62,647 nucleotides of DNA from contig JAGBIY010000042.1 of assembly GCA_017934745.1 (NCBI GenBank), positions 1 to 62,647 of the forward strand, in the 5' to 3' direction. This stretch comes from Treponema sp. GTDB lineage: Bacteria > Spirochaetota > Spirochaetia > Treponematales > Treponemataceae. This document shows, piece after piece, positions 26,435 through 36,513 of the stretch. Numbering within the stretch: the stretch's first letter is position 1; every line of letters starts with the position of its first letter. The position numbers were made by a program, and so were the translations under genes. Under the pieces are notes generated by a model that searched no databases, had not been told where the DNA came from, and saw only the letters and a program-made list of their open reading frames with translations.

Positions 26435-28343
26435 AAATCTCATGGTGGCCGCCATTTTCGCGGCAGGTTCGGTCTTTTCATTCGCATACGAATCGAGCCA
26501 ATCTCATCAAAAAACGGTCTCATCGATGTCGAGCATATCTCTGAGAAACGGAGAAAAATCGGTATTCAGTGCGGGAGACGATGGATTCATCATAAAGTGG
26601 AACGAATCGGATTTGGGTGAGCACTATCAAGTCAGCGACCTTCCTGTGAAAATGATTGCGCAGAATCCGAAAGGAAACGAAGTCGCGGTTTATGAGACGG
26701 ACGGCATCTCGTTCAACAGGGTCAGCGTTTGGGATTGGAAAAACCAGCGCAGGAAATTCTTCATGAATTTTGAGGAATCGGTCACCAGCCTCTCCTATTC
26801 CGCGAAGGGCACATACGTTATTTGCGGAACGGTGAACGGAGTCTATTTCATCGACGAGGAGGGAAAAGCGACAACGAACAACATAAACGACAACATCGGA
26901 ACATTCTCTTTCACAATGACATCGAATTCCGAAAACAACTTTGTTTCATATTCGCCGATTGGAACGCTCACCTACTACGATTTGAAGACTGGTGAAAAAA
27001 AATACAGATTCGATGTCGAACCGAACCTTTCAGACGTTCGCATGTTCAACAAGTCCATTTTTCTTGCGGGAACGAAAGACGGGAAAATCCACATAATGCA
27101 TGCGGTACTGAAGGGAAAGAGTCTCGGCTCGTTCAACGCGAGCAAGGCTGTGCTGCTCTCTTCGGCGAACGACACTCCAGAAAATACGGAGAATCTGTTC
27201 TACATAATAAACGAGCCACACCAGTTCAAACTGTTCGAGATACAGAACGAAGACGGAAAAACAGTCGCATCCCCAAAGCTTGCAAGGACTTTCAGCGGCT
27301 TGAAGACGGGAGAGAGAATCGTCTCTGGAACGATATCGGCCGACAGCATCTATGCGGGAACGAATCTCGGAAACATCTACAAGTTCGACTACGAAGCGGC
27401 GGAACGAGTCGACGTGCTCCTTCCGATAACGGAAAACAGATACGACACTGTTTTGGACATAGCAAAGGTCGAAAAGGCCGGCGAGACGGATTTCTACATC
27501 CTTGCGCCTTCCTCGGTATACAAATTCATGTACAAGGATGGTTACATCGACAAAATATGCCAGAATTCTGATTTCCGGAACATAATTTCCTACGGTGACG
27601 AAATCATCTTGTGGACAAGGGATTCAAGGAAGCCTGTCGTCAAAATCAATACGAACACGAAGGCGCAGACTACGATTTTCACGCCGGCCGGCAACATCAA
27701 GACGCTCAAAGTCTCAGGGCAGAGCCTCATATCGGTAGAATCGAACACATCGGTCAACAAATACGACATTGCGACAGGAAAAAAGGAAGTCCTCTACAAC
27801 GGTCAGAGCATCCAGGATGCGATTCTGTGCGGGAACGACCTCTATGTCGCGAAATCCAGCGCGTCGAGCCCTAACGTGCCACTCCTGCACATCAACGCAA
27901 GGACAAAAGAGACGGTACCGCTGTCTGTCAAAGGAACATTCGCTTATTCTCTCAACTTTGACGAGTCTTCGAACAAAATCTACGGCATCGTCATCGAATC
28001 TGACAAAGAAGACAAAACTTCCGTGTTCGAATTCGACCTTGGAACAAAAGCGTCGAGGACATTGATAAAAACGAGAGAGGAAGACATCGACGCCTTCATG
28101 GTCTTGAGCGGGGATAATCTCTACACGAATGTCGGAAAAACGAACGCGCGCTCTTTCAACACAAGGACTAAAAGGGATTTTCTGTACAGGAGGGCCGAAT
28201 CCATGCCTTTGAAAGTCGTGAACAACAACGGAATGATAATGGTATTGAACAGGAACGGCTCCCTGAGCATGTACAACGAAGAGCTGAACATCGTGAAATT
28301 GACCTTGTACTTGGATTTGGACGGACAATGGAACGAATTCTGA
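26421..28343 (+). CDS. Exported WD40-like beta-propeller protein
   Basis: 640 residues from the ATG at 26421 (MQKIRNLMVAAIFAAG), which overlaps the end of rseP; a GTG-type start five codons upstream is possible but less likely. Residues 1-25 are a signal peptide. Repeating blade-like units occur throughout: SVFSAGDDGFIIKWNESD, VSVWDWKNQRRKFF and SYSAKGTYVICGTVNGVYFI, each with an Asp/Trp-type strand end. No catalytic motif. Its position after rseP, conserved (from memory) in treponemes, hints at an envelope role; function unknown. Confidence 0.75.
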   Translation: MQKIRNLMVAAIFAAGSVFSFAYESSQSHQKTVSSMSSISLRNGEKSVFSAGDDGFIIKWNESDLGEHYQVSDLPVKMIAQNPKGNEVAVYETDGISFNRVSVWDWKNQRRKFFMNFEESVTSLSYSAKGTYVICGTVNGVYFIDEEGKATTNNINDNIGTFSFTMTSNSENNFVSYSPIGTLTYYDLKTGEKKYRFDVEPNLSDVRMFNKSIFLAGTKDGKIHIMHAVLKGKSLGSFNASKAVLLSSANDTPENTENLFYIINEPHQFKLFEIQNEDGKTVASPKLARTFSGLKTGERIVSGTISADSIYAGTNLGNIYKFDYEAAERVDVLLPITENRYDTVLDIAKVEKAGETDFYILAPSSVYKFMYKDGYIDKICQNSDFRNIISYGDEIILWTRDSRKPVVKINTNTKAQTTIFTPAGNIKTLKVSGQSLISVESNTSVNKYDIATGKKEVLYNGQSIQDAILCGNDLYVAKSSASSPNVPLLHINARTKETVPLSVKGTFAYSLNFDESSNKIYGIVIESDKEDKTSVFEFDLGTKASRTLIKTREEDIDAFMVLSGDNLYTNVGKTNARSFNTRTKRDFLYRRAESMPLKVVNNNGMIMVLNRNGSLSMYNEELNIVKLTLYLDLDGQWNEF

Positions 28344-28354
28344 TTCCGTGAAAC

Positions 28355-28383
28355 TTGCAGATTGTTTTAGGTAACAATATAAT
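28355..28383 (+). promoter_or_regulatory. Promoter of the ankyrin gene
   Basis: TTGCAG (28355-28360), 17 bases, TATAAT (28378-28383). Predicted start near 28390, three bases before ATG 28393. Confidence 0.5.
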
Positions 28384-28392
28384 TTTTTGAGT

Positions 28393-29808
28393 ATGAACAT
28401 GAATGCATTTTCTAGACACAGACGCACAGCGACATTCGCAATGTTTTTCTTGTTTTCTCTGGTCGTTCCTCAGAACATCTTTGCTTCCAGCCGTGTGGAC
28501 ACGATTTTTGCAATGGTGGAAAACAAAGCTGTTTCGGCAAGTACGATAAAAAAGGAACTCGCAAAAAGTTCAACTTTGTACACGGCCACAAAGGGCGCCG
28601 AGAAAGAGACTCTTCTCATGGCGGCTCTGAAAAACGACAGAAGTCTGGATGTGATAACGGTGCTCTTGAACGCGGGAGTCGATCCAGAGAAAAAATCAAA
28701 GTTGAAGAAGACTGCGCTGATGTACGCATGCCAATATTCGACAAATGTCGCTGTTGTCGAAAAAGTGCTCAAGACACAAGCGTGGTTCGACATTTCAAAG
28801 AGGCACAGAATCCTGGCAAAAGACAAACTGAAGTTGACATCGTTCGACTATGCCGATTTTAACGAAAACGAGGCCGAACGGGAAAAGATAATCAAACTTC
28901 TTTTGCGATACGCAAAACGTCCAGAAAAAAAGACGGCGGAGACGGAAGAGCCTCCTCTGGAAGATGAAATCGAAATCGCTGAGCCGCCTGTTGAACAAAA
29001 TGCGGAAGTGGAAAACACTCCGCAGGAAGAGGCCGCCGTCGTCGCTGCAGTGGAGCCGGTAGCAGAAAAGGAAGAGCCTTCCGAGGAAATAAAAGAGGAG
29101 ACGGCAGAGGAACCTGAAACCGAGATTGCGGAGACTCCAGCCGAAGATGAACAGCCGCAGATTCCGCCTCCGGTGGAAATCAAGGAAGAAGAGAGGAACA
29201 TCATACCGGACGTAAATGCCAGAGACGAATTTGGAAGAACAAAATTGATGATGGCGGCTGGAGACGGAAACGTGGAACTCGTCAAGGACCTGCTCTACTC
29301 TGGCGCAATCGTCGACATATGCGACAACGAAGGCTGCACGGCCCTCATGTATGGAGTCAGACACCAGAGCAACCCGGAGATACTGAAAATCCTACTCGAC
29401 CACAATGCGAATTTCCGAACGACAAGCGAAAGCGGCATGTCCGCCCTTATGTATGCGGCAAGCGAAAACCAGTCATTCGACTTCGTAAAGATTCTGATTG
29501 GGAACAGACTGGCTTCGGAGACGGATTTGCAGGCAGCTTTCATCAAAGCGGTGGAATCGGAGGCATCGGAAGACATACTCAACGAATTTGTCGGACACGG
29601 AATATCAGTCGACATAAAAGTGAACGGCAAAACTCCTCTCATGTACGCCGCCGAGACAAACAAGAAAACGGCTACGATAAAGTGGCTTTTGAAACAGGGC
29701 GCGTCAAAGACGACTCGAACAATAGAAGGAAAATGCGCGGCCGACTTCGCTTCGGAAAATCCTAAAATCCCCCACGACAAAGTATACAAGGCGCTTTCAA
29801 AGTTTTAA
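28393..29808 (+). CDS. Exported ankyrin-repeat protein
   Basis: 471 residues from ATG 28393; a second ATG at 28399 and a TTG at 28387 are alternatives. RRTATFAMFFLFSLVVPQNIFAS is the signal peptide. Two ankyrin blocks flank a Glu/Pro-rich linker (residues ~180-270): block 1 has ETLLMAALKNDRSLDVITVLLNAG and TALMYACQYS; block 2 has GRTKLMMAAGDGNVELVKDLLYSGA and several TALMYGVRHQSNPEILKILLDH-type units. Ankyrin repeats mediate protein binding; here in the periplasm or at the surface. No Shine-Dalgarno is visible. Confidence 0.8.
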   Translation: MNMNAFSRHRRTATFAMFFLFSLVVPQNIFASSRVDTIFAMVENKAVSASTIKKELAKSSTLYTATKGAEKETLLMAALKNDRSLDVITVLLNAGVDPEKKSKLKKTALMYACQYSTNVAVVEKVLKTQAWFDISKRHRILAKDKLKLTSFDYADFNENEAEREKIIKLLLRYAKRPEKKTAETEEPPLEDEIEIAEPPVEQNAEVENTPQEEAAVVAAVEPVAEKEEPSEEIKEETAEEPETEIAETPAEDEQPQIPPPVEIKEEERNIIPDVNARDEFGRTKLMMAAGDGNVELVKDLLYSGAIVDICDNEGCTALMYGVRHQSNPEILKILLDHNANFRTTSESGMSALMYAASENQSFDFVKILIGNRLASETDLQAAFIKAVESEASEDILNEFVGHGISVDIKVNGKTPLMYAAETNKKTATIKWLLKQGASKTTRTIEGKCAADFASENPKIPHDKVYKALSKF

Positions 29809-29817
29809 GGAGAAGAA

Positions 29818-30411
29818 ATGAGAATAACAGGCGGAAAGCTCAAAGGGCGCGTCATAAAATGCCCTGACGGAATAATAAGGCCGGCGATGGACAGGATGAG
29901 GGAGTCTGTGTTCGCGATACTCGGGGACCTGACGGGGAAATCATGGCTCGACCTGTTTTCTGGAAGCGGGACGATAGCCATTGAGGCGGTCTCCAGAGGC
30001 GCATCCGTCGTACAATTGTGCGAGAAAGACAAGATAAAGATAAAGCAGGTGCTTGAGAACGTCTCCATTACGGAAAAAGAATGCGGAGTCAGAATCGGCT
30101 GCCACTTCATGGCTGTCGAGCTTTTCGTAAAAAAGTGCAAGGACAAATTCGACTACATTTTTCTCGATCCCCCTTTTCCGTACAAGTTCAGGACTGATTT
30201 GCTCAAAAGCATAAGCGAAAAGGAGCTGCTCAATCCAGAAAATCCAGATGCGATGGTCATGATTCACTTTCCCGAAGAGGACACCCCGCCAGAACATATA
30301 GGAAACCTCACACTCGCCGACAAGCGAATCTACGGACGCTCTATCGTCCACTTCTACAAGTCGGACAAAAGCGGCGGTAATGAGAAAGATGTTTCCGAAC
30401 AGGCTCAATGA
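29818..30411 (+). CDS. rsmD: 16S rRNA (guanine966-N2)-methyltransferase RsmD
   Basis: 197 residues. MRITGGKLKGRVIKCPDG and RPAMDRMRESVFAILGD are the RsmD opening; LDLFSGSGTIAIEAVSRGA is the SAM site and FLDPPFPYK the N6/N2-type catalytic motif. The start follows AAGGAGAAGAA. E. coli-like rsmD-coaD linkage is absent here. Followed by two TPR-type genes. Confidence 0.93.
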   Translation: MRITGGKLKGRVIKCPDGIIRPAMDRMRESVFAILGDLTGKSWLDLFSGSGTIAIEAVSRGASVVQLCEKDKIKIKQVLENVSITEKECGVRIGCHFMAVELFVKKCKDKFDYIFLDPPFPYKFRTDLLKSISEKELLNPENPDAMVMIHFPEEDTPPEHIGNLTLADKRIYGRSIVHFYKSDKSGGNEKDVSEQAQ

Positions 30412-30504
30412 ATTTTCTTGACAATATTGTTTTTGATGATAACATTGACTGTATCTGAAAATTATCATGAAGTCATAGAAGTTTTGCAAGAGGACAACAA
30501 ATAA

Positions 30505-30849
30505 TTGAAAGAAGACGACATCAAGAGGACACTTATCGAGCATGAGATTCCAAACGGATTCATAAAGGTCACGGAAAAACCTCTAACGACTTTGAATCCA
30601 GACCAAAAAGCGCAGTTGAACAGGAAAGGAAACGTCCTTTTCAACCAAGGAAACATCGATGGTGCCTGCAGGATTTTTGTGACGACAGGATATTCAGACG
30701 GTCTGAACAGAATCGGAGATTCCTACATGAAGAAAAACAAACCGTTGCAGGCTTTGAAGTACTACATACTGGCCCACAACAAAAACAAGATGGAATCCGT
30801 TTACGAAAAACTGGCCAAATTGATTTCAAACGTTATGAACGAGAATTGA
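30505..30849 (+). CDS. Small TPR-like protein
   Basis: 114 residues from TTG at 30505, ten bases after AGAGG; this start is uncertain. Helical, with a TPR-like unit KGNVLFNQGNIDGACRIFVTTGYSDGL and PLQALKYYILAHNK. No signal peptide, so cytoplasmic. It lies 46 bases before the larger TPR gene and probably forms a unit with it and rlmN. Function unknown. Confidence 0.65.
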   Translation: MKEDDIKRTLIEHEIPNGFIKVTEKPLTTLNPDQKAQLNRKGNVLFNQGNIDGACRIFVTTGYSDGLNRIGDSYMKKNKPLQALKYYILAHNKNKMESVYEKLAKLISNVMNEN

Positions 30850-30895
30850 AAATTTTGAAAATTGCGAATAGTTTAAAAAGTATTTGAGGTAAAAA

Positions 30896-32041
30896 ATGAG
30901 TGATGAAATGATTGCTGAAGTCGAAATGGAGCTTCCCCATCAGTTTGACGAACAGAGTTCAAATTCTGAAATTTCTGAGTATTCAAAACAAGGCTACCAG
31001 CTGCTGAAAGAAAACAAAATCAACGATGCGAAAGACGCATTCACGAAAATCCTTGCGATTGAGGACAACAACAACTATGCGCTTGTCGGACTCGGCGACT
31101 GCGAGCGCAAACAGGGAAATTTCAACAAGGCAATCGAATTCTACACGAAGTGCCTTTCATACCACCCTGGAAACAATTATGCCCTCTTCGGGCTTGCCGA
31201 CTGCTACAAAGCCTTGAACCAATTTCCAAAGGCGATTGAGATTTGGGAGCAGTATCTTGTCCATGACGACAGGAACATCACGGTGCTCACAAGAGTCGCC
31301 GACGCATACAGAAAAATCAAGGATTTCAAAAAATCGAAGGATCTCTATCTCAAAGTCCTCGACATGGAATGCAACAACGCATATGCCCTCATCGGACTGG
31401 GGCATCTCCACTACGATTTCAAGGAATTCAAGGATGCGCTGTACTACTGGACAAGAATGCTTGAGCTAAACGAAAGTGCGGCCGACATAAGGGTTCTCAC
31501 TTCGATTGGAAACTGCCACAGGAAACTGAGAACTTTCGACAAGGGCGTCCTCTATTTCGAAAAAGCGTTGGAGAAGGATCCAAAAAACTTTTATGCGCTT
31601 TTCGGACTTGCAGATTGCTACCGAGGAATGAACCAGCAGTTCCGCTCTATCGAATACTGGAACAAAATTCTTGAGATGGATCCGAAGAACAAGGTCATCT
31701 TGACGCGAGCCGGAGACGCCTACAGGAACACAGGCGACTACAGGACCGCCGCCGAATACTACAACAAGGCCATGGACATAGATTTCGACATCTATGCGGC
31801 TCTTGGACTCGCCCTCATCTGCAAAGGAGAGGGAAAATACGACGAAGCCATAGAAAGGCTCATGACGCTCATAAACGGCGACCCGAAAAATTACAGGCTG
31901 TACATAGATTTGGCCGACTGCTATCTCAAAATCAGGAAAAAGGACAAGGCTATAGAGCTTCTTCAAAGTTTCGGACGGCAGGGCATAAAGAGCATTGCGA
32001 TATCGGAGATGCTTTTCAAAATCCAGAGCGGAAGCGTATGA
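30896..32041 (+). CDS. Cytoplasmic TPR protein with three-TPR super-repeats
   Basis: 381 residues, start after GAGGT. Residues ~30-375 are TPR helices, with a larger period of ~102 residues: each begins YAL(V/F/I)GL(G/A)D(C/H), contains an aromatic-rich unit (AIEIWEQYL, DALYYWTRML, SIEYWNKIL) and ends LTR(V/A)(A/G)DAYR. This implies duplication of a three-TPR block. No signal sequence. The last four bases overlap the start of rlmN (ATGA), so the two are co-translated; a link to RNA modification is only an inference. Confidence 0.82.
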   Translation: MSDEMIAEVEMELPHQFDEQSSNSEISEYSKQGYQLLKENKINDAKDAFTKILAIEDNNNYALVGLGDCERKQGNFNKAIEFYTKCLSYHPGNNYALFGLADCYKALNQFPKAIEIWEQYLVHDDRNITVLTRVADAYRKIKDFKKSKDLYLKVLDMECNNAYALIGLGHLHYDFKEFKDALYYWTRMLELNESAADIRVLTSIGNCHRKLRTFDKGVLYFEKALEKDPKNFYALFGLADCYRGMNQQFRSIEYWNKILEMDPKNKVILTRAGDAYRNTGDYRTAAEYYNKAMDIDFDIYAALGLALICKGEGKYDEAIERLMTLINGDPKNYRLYIDLADCYLKIRKKDKAIELLQSFGRQGIKSIAISEMLFKIQSGSV

Positions 32042-33114
32042 GGCAGGAAAAAACAGAAAAAATAGCTTTGGCGGGACTTAACGCAAAGGAAATAACGGAA
32101 AGTCTTGGACTAAAACAGACTTTCCGTGGAAAGCAGATATTCCAATGGATTGGCAAAGGAGCGGAAAGCTTCGACGAAATGACGAATCTGAGCGTGGCGA
32201 TGCGCAATGAGCTGAAAGAAAAAGCGGTGTTGCGCTCGTCATCGGTGACACAAGTCCTCAAGGATTCGGACGGAACCGTGAAATTGCAGATAACGCTCAA
32301 GGACGGATTGGCCGTGGAGACGGTGCTCCTCACCGACAGGGAGGACAGGAAAACCGCTTGCGTTTCGTGCCAGGTCGGATGCGCCATGAACTGCGCATTC
32401 TGCCAGACCGGACACTTGGGGTTGGCGAGGAATCTTGAGGCTGGCGAAATTGTCGAGCAGTTCTTGAACCTTGAGAAGCACGCAGGCCCGCTCGACAACA
32501 TCGTGTTTATGGGAATGGGAGAGCCGATGATGAATCTGGAAAACGTCAGGAAGGCCATAGCGGTCTTGACGGACAAGGATGGAAGAGGACTTTCCGGCCG
32601 ACGGATAACCCTTTCCACATCGGGTGTCATAAAAGGGATATACGATTTGGCGGACAACGGACCGGCAATTCGATTGGCCGTTTCGCTTACAACAGCCGAC
32701 AAGGAATTCAGGGAAAAGCTCATGCCGATTGGCAGGACGAATCCGTTGGACGATTTGAGAAAGGCAATCGACTATTTCGCGAAAAAGACCGGCAAGAGAG
32801 TGACTCTAGAGGCCGCCCTCCTCCACGACCAGAACACGAGCGAGGAAAGCGCGAAAAATATGATAAATTTCGCACGGAACCTTGATGTGCATATAAACCT
32901 GATTCCGTGGAATCCTGTTCCAGGTCTCCAATTCGAGGAACCCACGTCATCCGAATGCCGAACTTTCGTCGCGAAGCTTGAGCGAGCGGGATTGAATGTA
33001 ACATTGCGGACAAGGCGCGGACGGGAAATCGGAGGCGCGTGTGGACAGTTGGGAAAAACACTGGCGGATTCCCAGGGGAATGGGAAAAAACTCACTTCGG
33101 AATTTGACAATTGA
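32038..33114 (+). CDS. rlmN: Dual-specificity RNA methyltransferase RlmN
   Basis: 358 residues. Radical-SAM enzyme making m2A2503 in 23S rRNA and m2A37 in some tRNAs. The cluster motif is CAMNCAFC (CxxxCxxC), preceded by CVSCQVG; FMGMGEPMMNLENV and LSTSGVIKGI follow. The C-terminal cysteine needed for the methyl-transfer step sits in GREIGGACGQL. Overlaps the TPR gene by four bases. Confidence 0.97.
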   Translation: MRQEKTEKIALAGLNAKEITESLGLKQTFRGKQIFQWIGKGAESFDEMTNLSVAMRNELKEKAVLRSSSVTQVLKDSDGTVKLQITLKDGLAVETVLLTDREDRKTACVSCQVGCAMNCAFCQTGHLGLARNLEAGEIVEQFLNLEKHAGPLDNIVFMGMGEPMMNLENVRKAIAVLTDKDGRGLSGRRITLSTSGVIKGIYDLADNGPAIRLAVSLTTADKEFREKLMPIGRTNPLDDLRKAIDYFAKKTGKRVTLEAALLHDQNTSEESAKNMINFARNLDVHINLIPWNPVPGLQFEEPTSSECRTFVAKLERAGLNVTLRTRRGREIGGACGQLGKTLADSQGNGKKLTSEFDN

Positions 33115-33305
33115 TTCATAGAATCGTAAAAACTTGTTTCGATTGGTTAACAGATGGAGATAATCGAGTTTTTCAAAAAAAATTCGCCCGATGTTAGTAT
33201 CTTTTTTTCAACTAGAGCATTTATCAATTCGCTCTTGTTGAATTTTAAGACGCTTTCTTTTAATATTCCGTTATACTCAAATCAAGTTCAAATGGAGTTT
33301 CTAGC

Positions 33306-33503
33306 ATGGAAAAGAAAATATATGTTGACGGAATGTTCGATGCAGATACGGCCGCAAAAGTTCAGGCGGCGGTTTCGGGTGTTGCTGGTGTAAAAAGCTG
33401 CAACGCGAATCCAGAGAAATCACAGGTTCTTGTTGACTTCGACGGAGATGAAGGAGCCATAAACGCGGCGATAGCATCGGCAGGCGTTACAGTCCTTGGT
33501 TGA
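33306..33503 (+). CDS. Small HMA-like protein lacking metal-binding cysteines
   Basis: 65 residues, start seven bases after TGGAG. The pattern IYVDGMFDADTAAKVQAAVSG, GVKSCNANPEKSQVLVDFDG, GAINAAIASAG matches the beta-alpha-beta-beta-alpha-beta outline of a heavy-metal-associated domain (copper chaperone fold). The metal loop, normally MxCxxC, reads MFDADT with no cysteine; the only Cys is elsewhere. So it is unlikely to bind Cu in the usual way. Monocistronic, with its own terminator. Function unknown. Confidence 0.7.
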   Translation: MEKKIYVDGMFDADTAAKVQAAVSGVAGVKSCNANPEKSQVLVDFDGDEGAINAAIASAGVTVLG

Positions 33504-33524
33504 TTTGATTAAGAATGATTCCAG

Positions 33525-33556
33525 ACCATCCTGGTTTTTCAGGATGGTTTTTTTTT
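33525..33556 (+). terminator. Terminator after the HMA-like gene
   Basis: ACCATCCT (33525-33532) pairs with AGGATGGT (33541-33548), followed by eight T. Confidence 0.88.
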
Positions 33557-33639
33557 GCCATTTGCGACTTTTTGAGATTTTCTTTCCAAGCACTCTTAAC
33601 TGTTTTTTTTAATTTGATTTATGAAAATTTGTGATTTAA

Positions 33640-34884
<1,245 letters not shown>

Positions 34885-34940
34885 ATCAATTCCGCAAAAC
34901 CATCTGGAAGCGATAGCTTTCAAATGACAAAACGGAAGAA

Positions 34941-34977
34941 AAGCCTGCGGAAACAGTGTTTTCTCGGGCTTTTTTTA
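34941..34977 (+). terminator. Intercistronic terminator between mglB and mglA
   Basis: AAGCCTG (34941-34947) pairs with CGGGCTT (34965-34971), followed by TTTTTT. Only 18 bases before the mglA start. It probably attenuates, giving more mglB than mglAC message. Confidence 0.7.
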
Positions 34978-34995
34978 TAAAAAACGGAGGAAAGC

Positions 34996-36489
34996 ATGAA
35001 CGAAAATGTTCTTGAAATAAAAAATCTTTCCAAAGCATTTGCCAAAAACAAAGTTCTGAACGGAATCAATCTGAACATAAAGAAAGGCAGCGTCATGGGC
35101 TTGATGGGCGAAAACGGAGCCGGAAAATCGACAATGATGAAGTGCCTTTTCGGAATATACGCAAGGGACGAAGGCCAGATTTTTTTGGACGGAAAACCGG
35201 TCGACTTCAAAAACGCAAAGGAAGCTTTGGAGAACGGAGTCGCGATGGTTCATCAGGAATTGAACCAGTGCCTCGACAGAACCGTGGCCGACAACATGTT
35301 TCTCGGAAGGTACCCGACGAAATTCGGTGTAATCGACGAGAAGAGAATGGCGAGGGAATGCAACAAGTTGTTCGCTTCACTCGGACTGGGCGTCAATCCG
35401 AACACGGTAATGCGGACGATGTCGGTCTCGCAAAGGCAGATGGTCGAAATCGCGAAGGCCGTATCATACAACGCAAAGATAATCGTGCTTGACGAGCCGA
35501 CATCCTCCCTCACGGAGCCTGAAATCAACAAGCTGTTCGCAATCGTGCGCAGTTTGAAGGCGAAGGGGGTCTCGTTCGTCTACATCTCGCACAAAATGGA
35601 CGAAATCTTCCAGATTTGTGACGAAATTTCAGTTCTTCGTGACGGAAACATGGTCTTCTGCAAGCCGTCGAAAGAGACTGAGATGGAAGAGCTGATTTCC
35701 GCGATGGTCGGTCGCTCGCTCGACAAGCGTTTCCCCGACGTGGACAACACACCGGGCGAGGACTACCTTGAAATCAGGAACCTTTCGACGAAATACGAGC
35801 CGAGACTGGAGGACATTTCGTTCACGGTCAAGAAGGGAGAGATTTTCGGACTCTACGGACTTGTCGGAGCCGGACGAAGCGAACTTCTGGAGTCGATTTT
35901 CGGAATACGGACTATTGCGACAGGTGAAATCATCCTGAACGGGCGGAAGCTCAGATTCAACTCGCCGAGAGATGCAATGACGTACAATTTCGCACTCGTG
36001 ACCGAGGAGAGAAAGCTCAACGGAATGTTCGCGAAGGCCACCATCGAATTCAACACCGTCATCACGAACCTCGACAGCTACAAGACGGCGGGACTGCTCT
36101 CGAACAAAAAGATGAGGGACGCGGCGAACAGGGAAATCAAGAGAATGCACACGAAATGCGTGTCGGCGGACGAGCTGATTTCATCGCTTTCTGGAGGCAA
36201 CCAGCAGAAAGTCATCATCGGAAAATGGATGGAGAGAGAGCCTGACATCTTCCTGCTTGACGAGCCGACCAGGGGAATCGACGTCGGAGCGAAATACGAA
36301 ATCTACCAGCTCATAATCCAGATGGCGAAAGAGGGAAAGACAATCATCGTCGTCTCTTCCGAAATGCCTGAGATTTTGGGAATAACGAACAGAATCGCCG
36401 TCATGTCGAACCACAGGCTGGCGGGAATCGTGAACACGAAGGAAACTGACCAGGAAGCCCTGCTGAGACTTTCGGACAAGTATTTGTGA
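34996..36489 (+). CDS. mglA: Sugar ABC transporter ATP-binding protein MglA
   Basis: 497 residues, two fused ABC domains as in all MglA/RbsA proteins. NBD1: Walker A GENGAGKSTMMK, signature VSQRQMVEIAKA, Walker B IIVLDEPTSSL. NBD2: GLVGAGRSELLE (the usual variant Walker A of domain 2), LSGGNQQKVIIGKWM, IFLLDEPTRGIDVGAK. Start follows GGAGG. Powers uptake of the sugar bound by MglB. Confidence 0.96.
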   Translation: MNENVLEIKNLSKAFAKNKVLNGINLNIKKGSVMGLMGENGAGKSTMMKCLFGIYARDEGQIFLDGKPVDFKNAKEALENGVAMVHQELNQCLDRTVADNMFLGRYPTKFGVIDEKRMARECNKLFASLGLGVNPNTVMRTMSVSQRQMVEIAKAVSYNAKIIVLDEPTSSLTEPEINKLFAIVRSLKAKGVSFVYISHKMDEIFQICDEISVLRDGNMVFCKPSKETEMEELISAMVGRSLDKRFPDVDNTPGEDYLEIRNLSTKYEPRLEDISFTVKKGEIFGLYGLVGAGRSELLESIFGIRTIATGEIILNGRKLRFNSPRDAMTYNFALVTEERKLNGMFAKATIEFNTVITNLDSYKTAGLLSNKKMRDAANREIKRMHTKCVSADELISSLSGGNQQKVIIGKWMEREPDIFLLDEPTRGIDVGAKYEIYQLIIQMAKEGKTIIVVSSEMPEILGITNRIAVMSNHRLAGIVNTKETDQEALLRLSDKYL

Positions 36490-36513
36490 TTTGCTGCGAA
36501 AAAGGAGAATAAT

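Noticed and set aside
33154..33393. 79-codon frame before and into the HMA-like gene
   Set aside because: Out of frame with the well-supported gene at 33306, no ribosome site, and low-quality composition.
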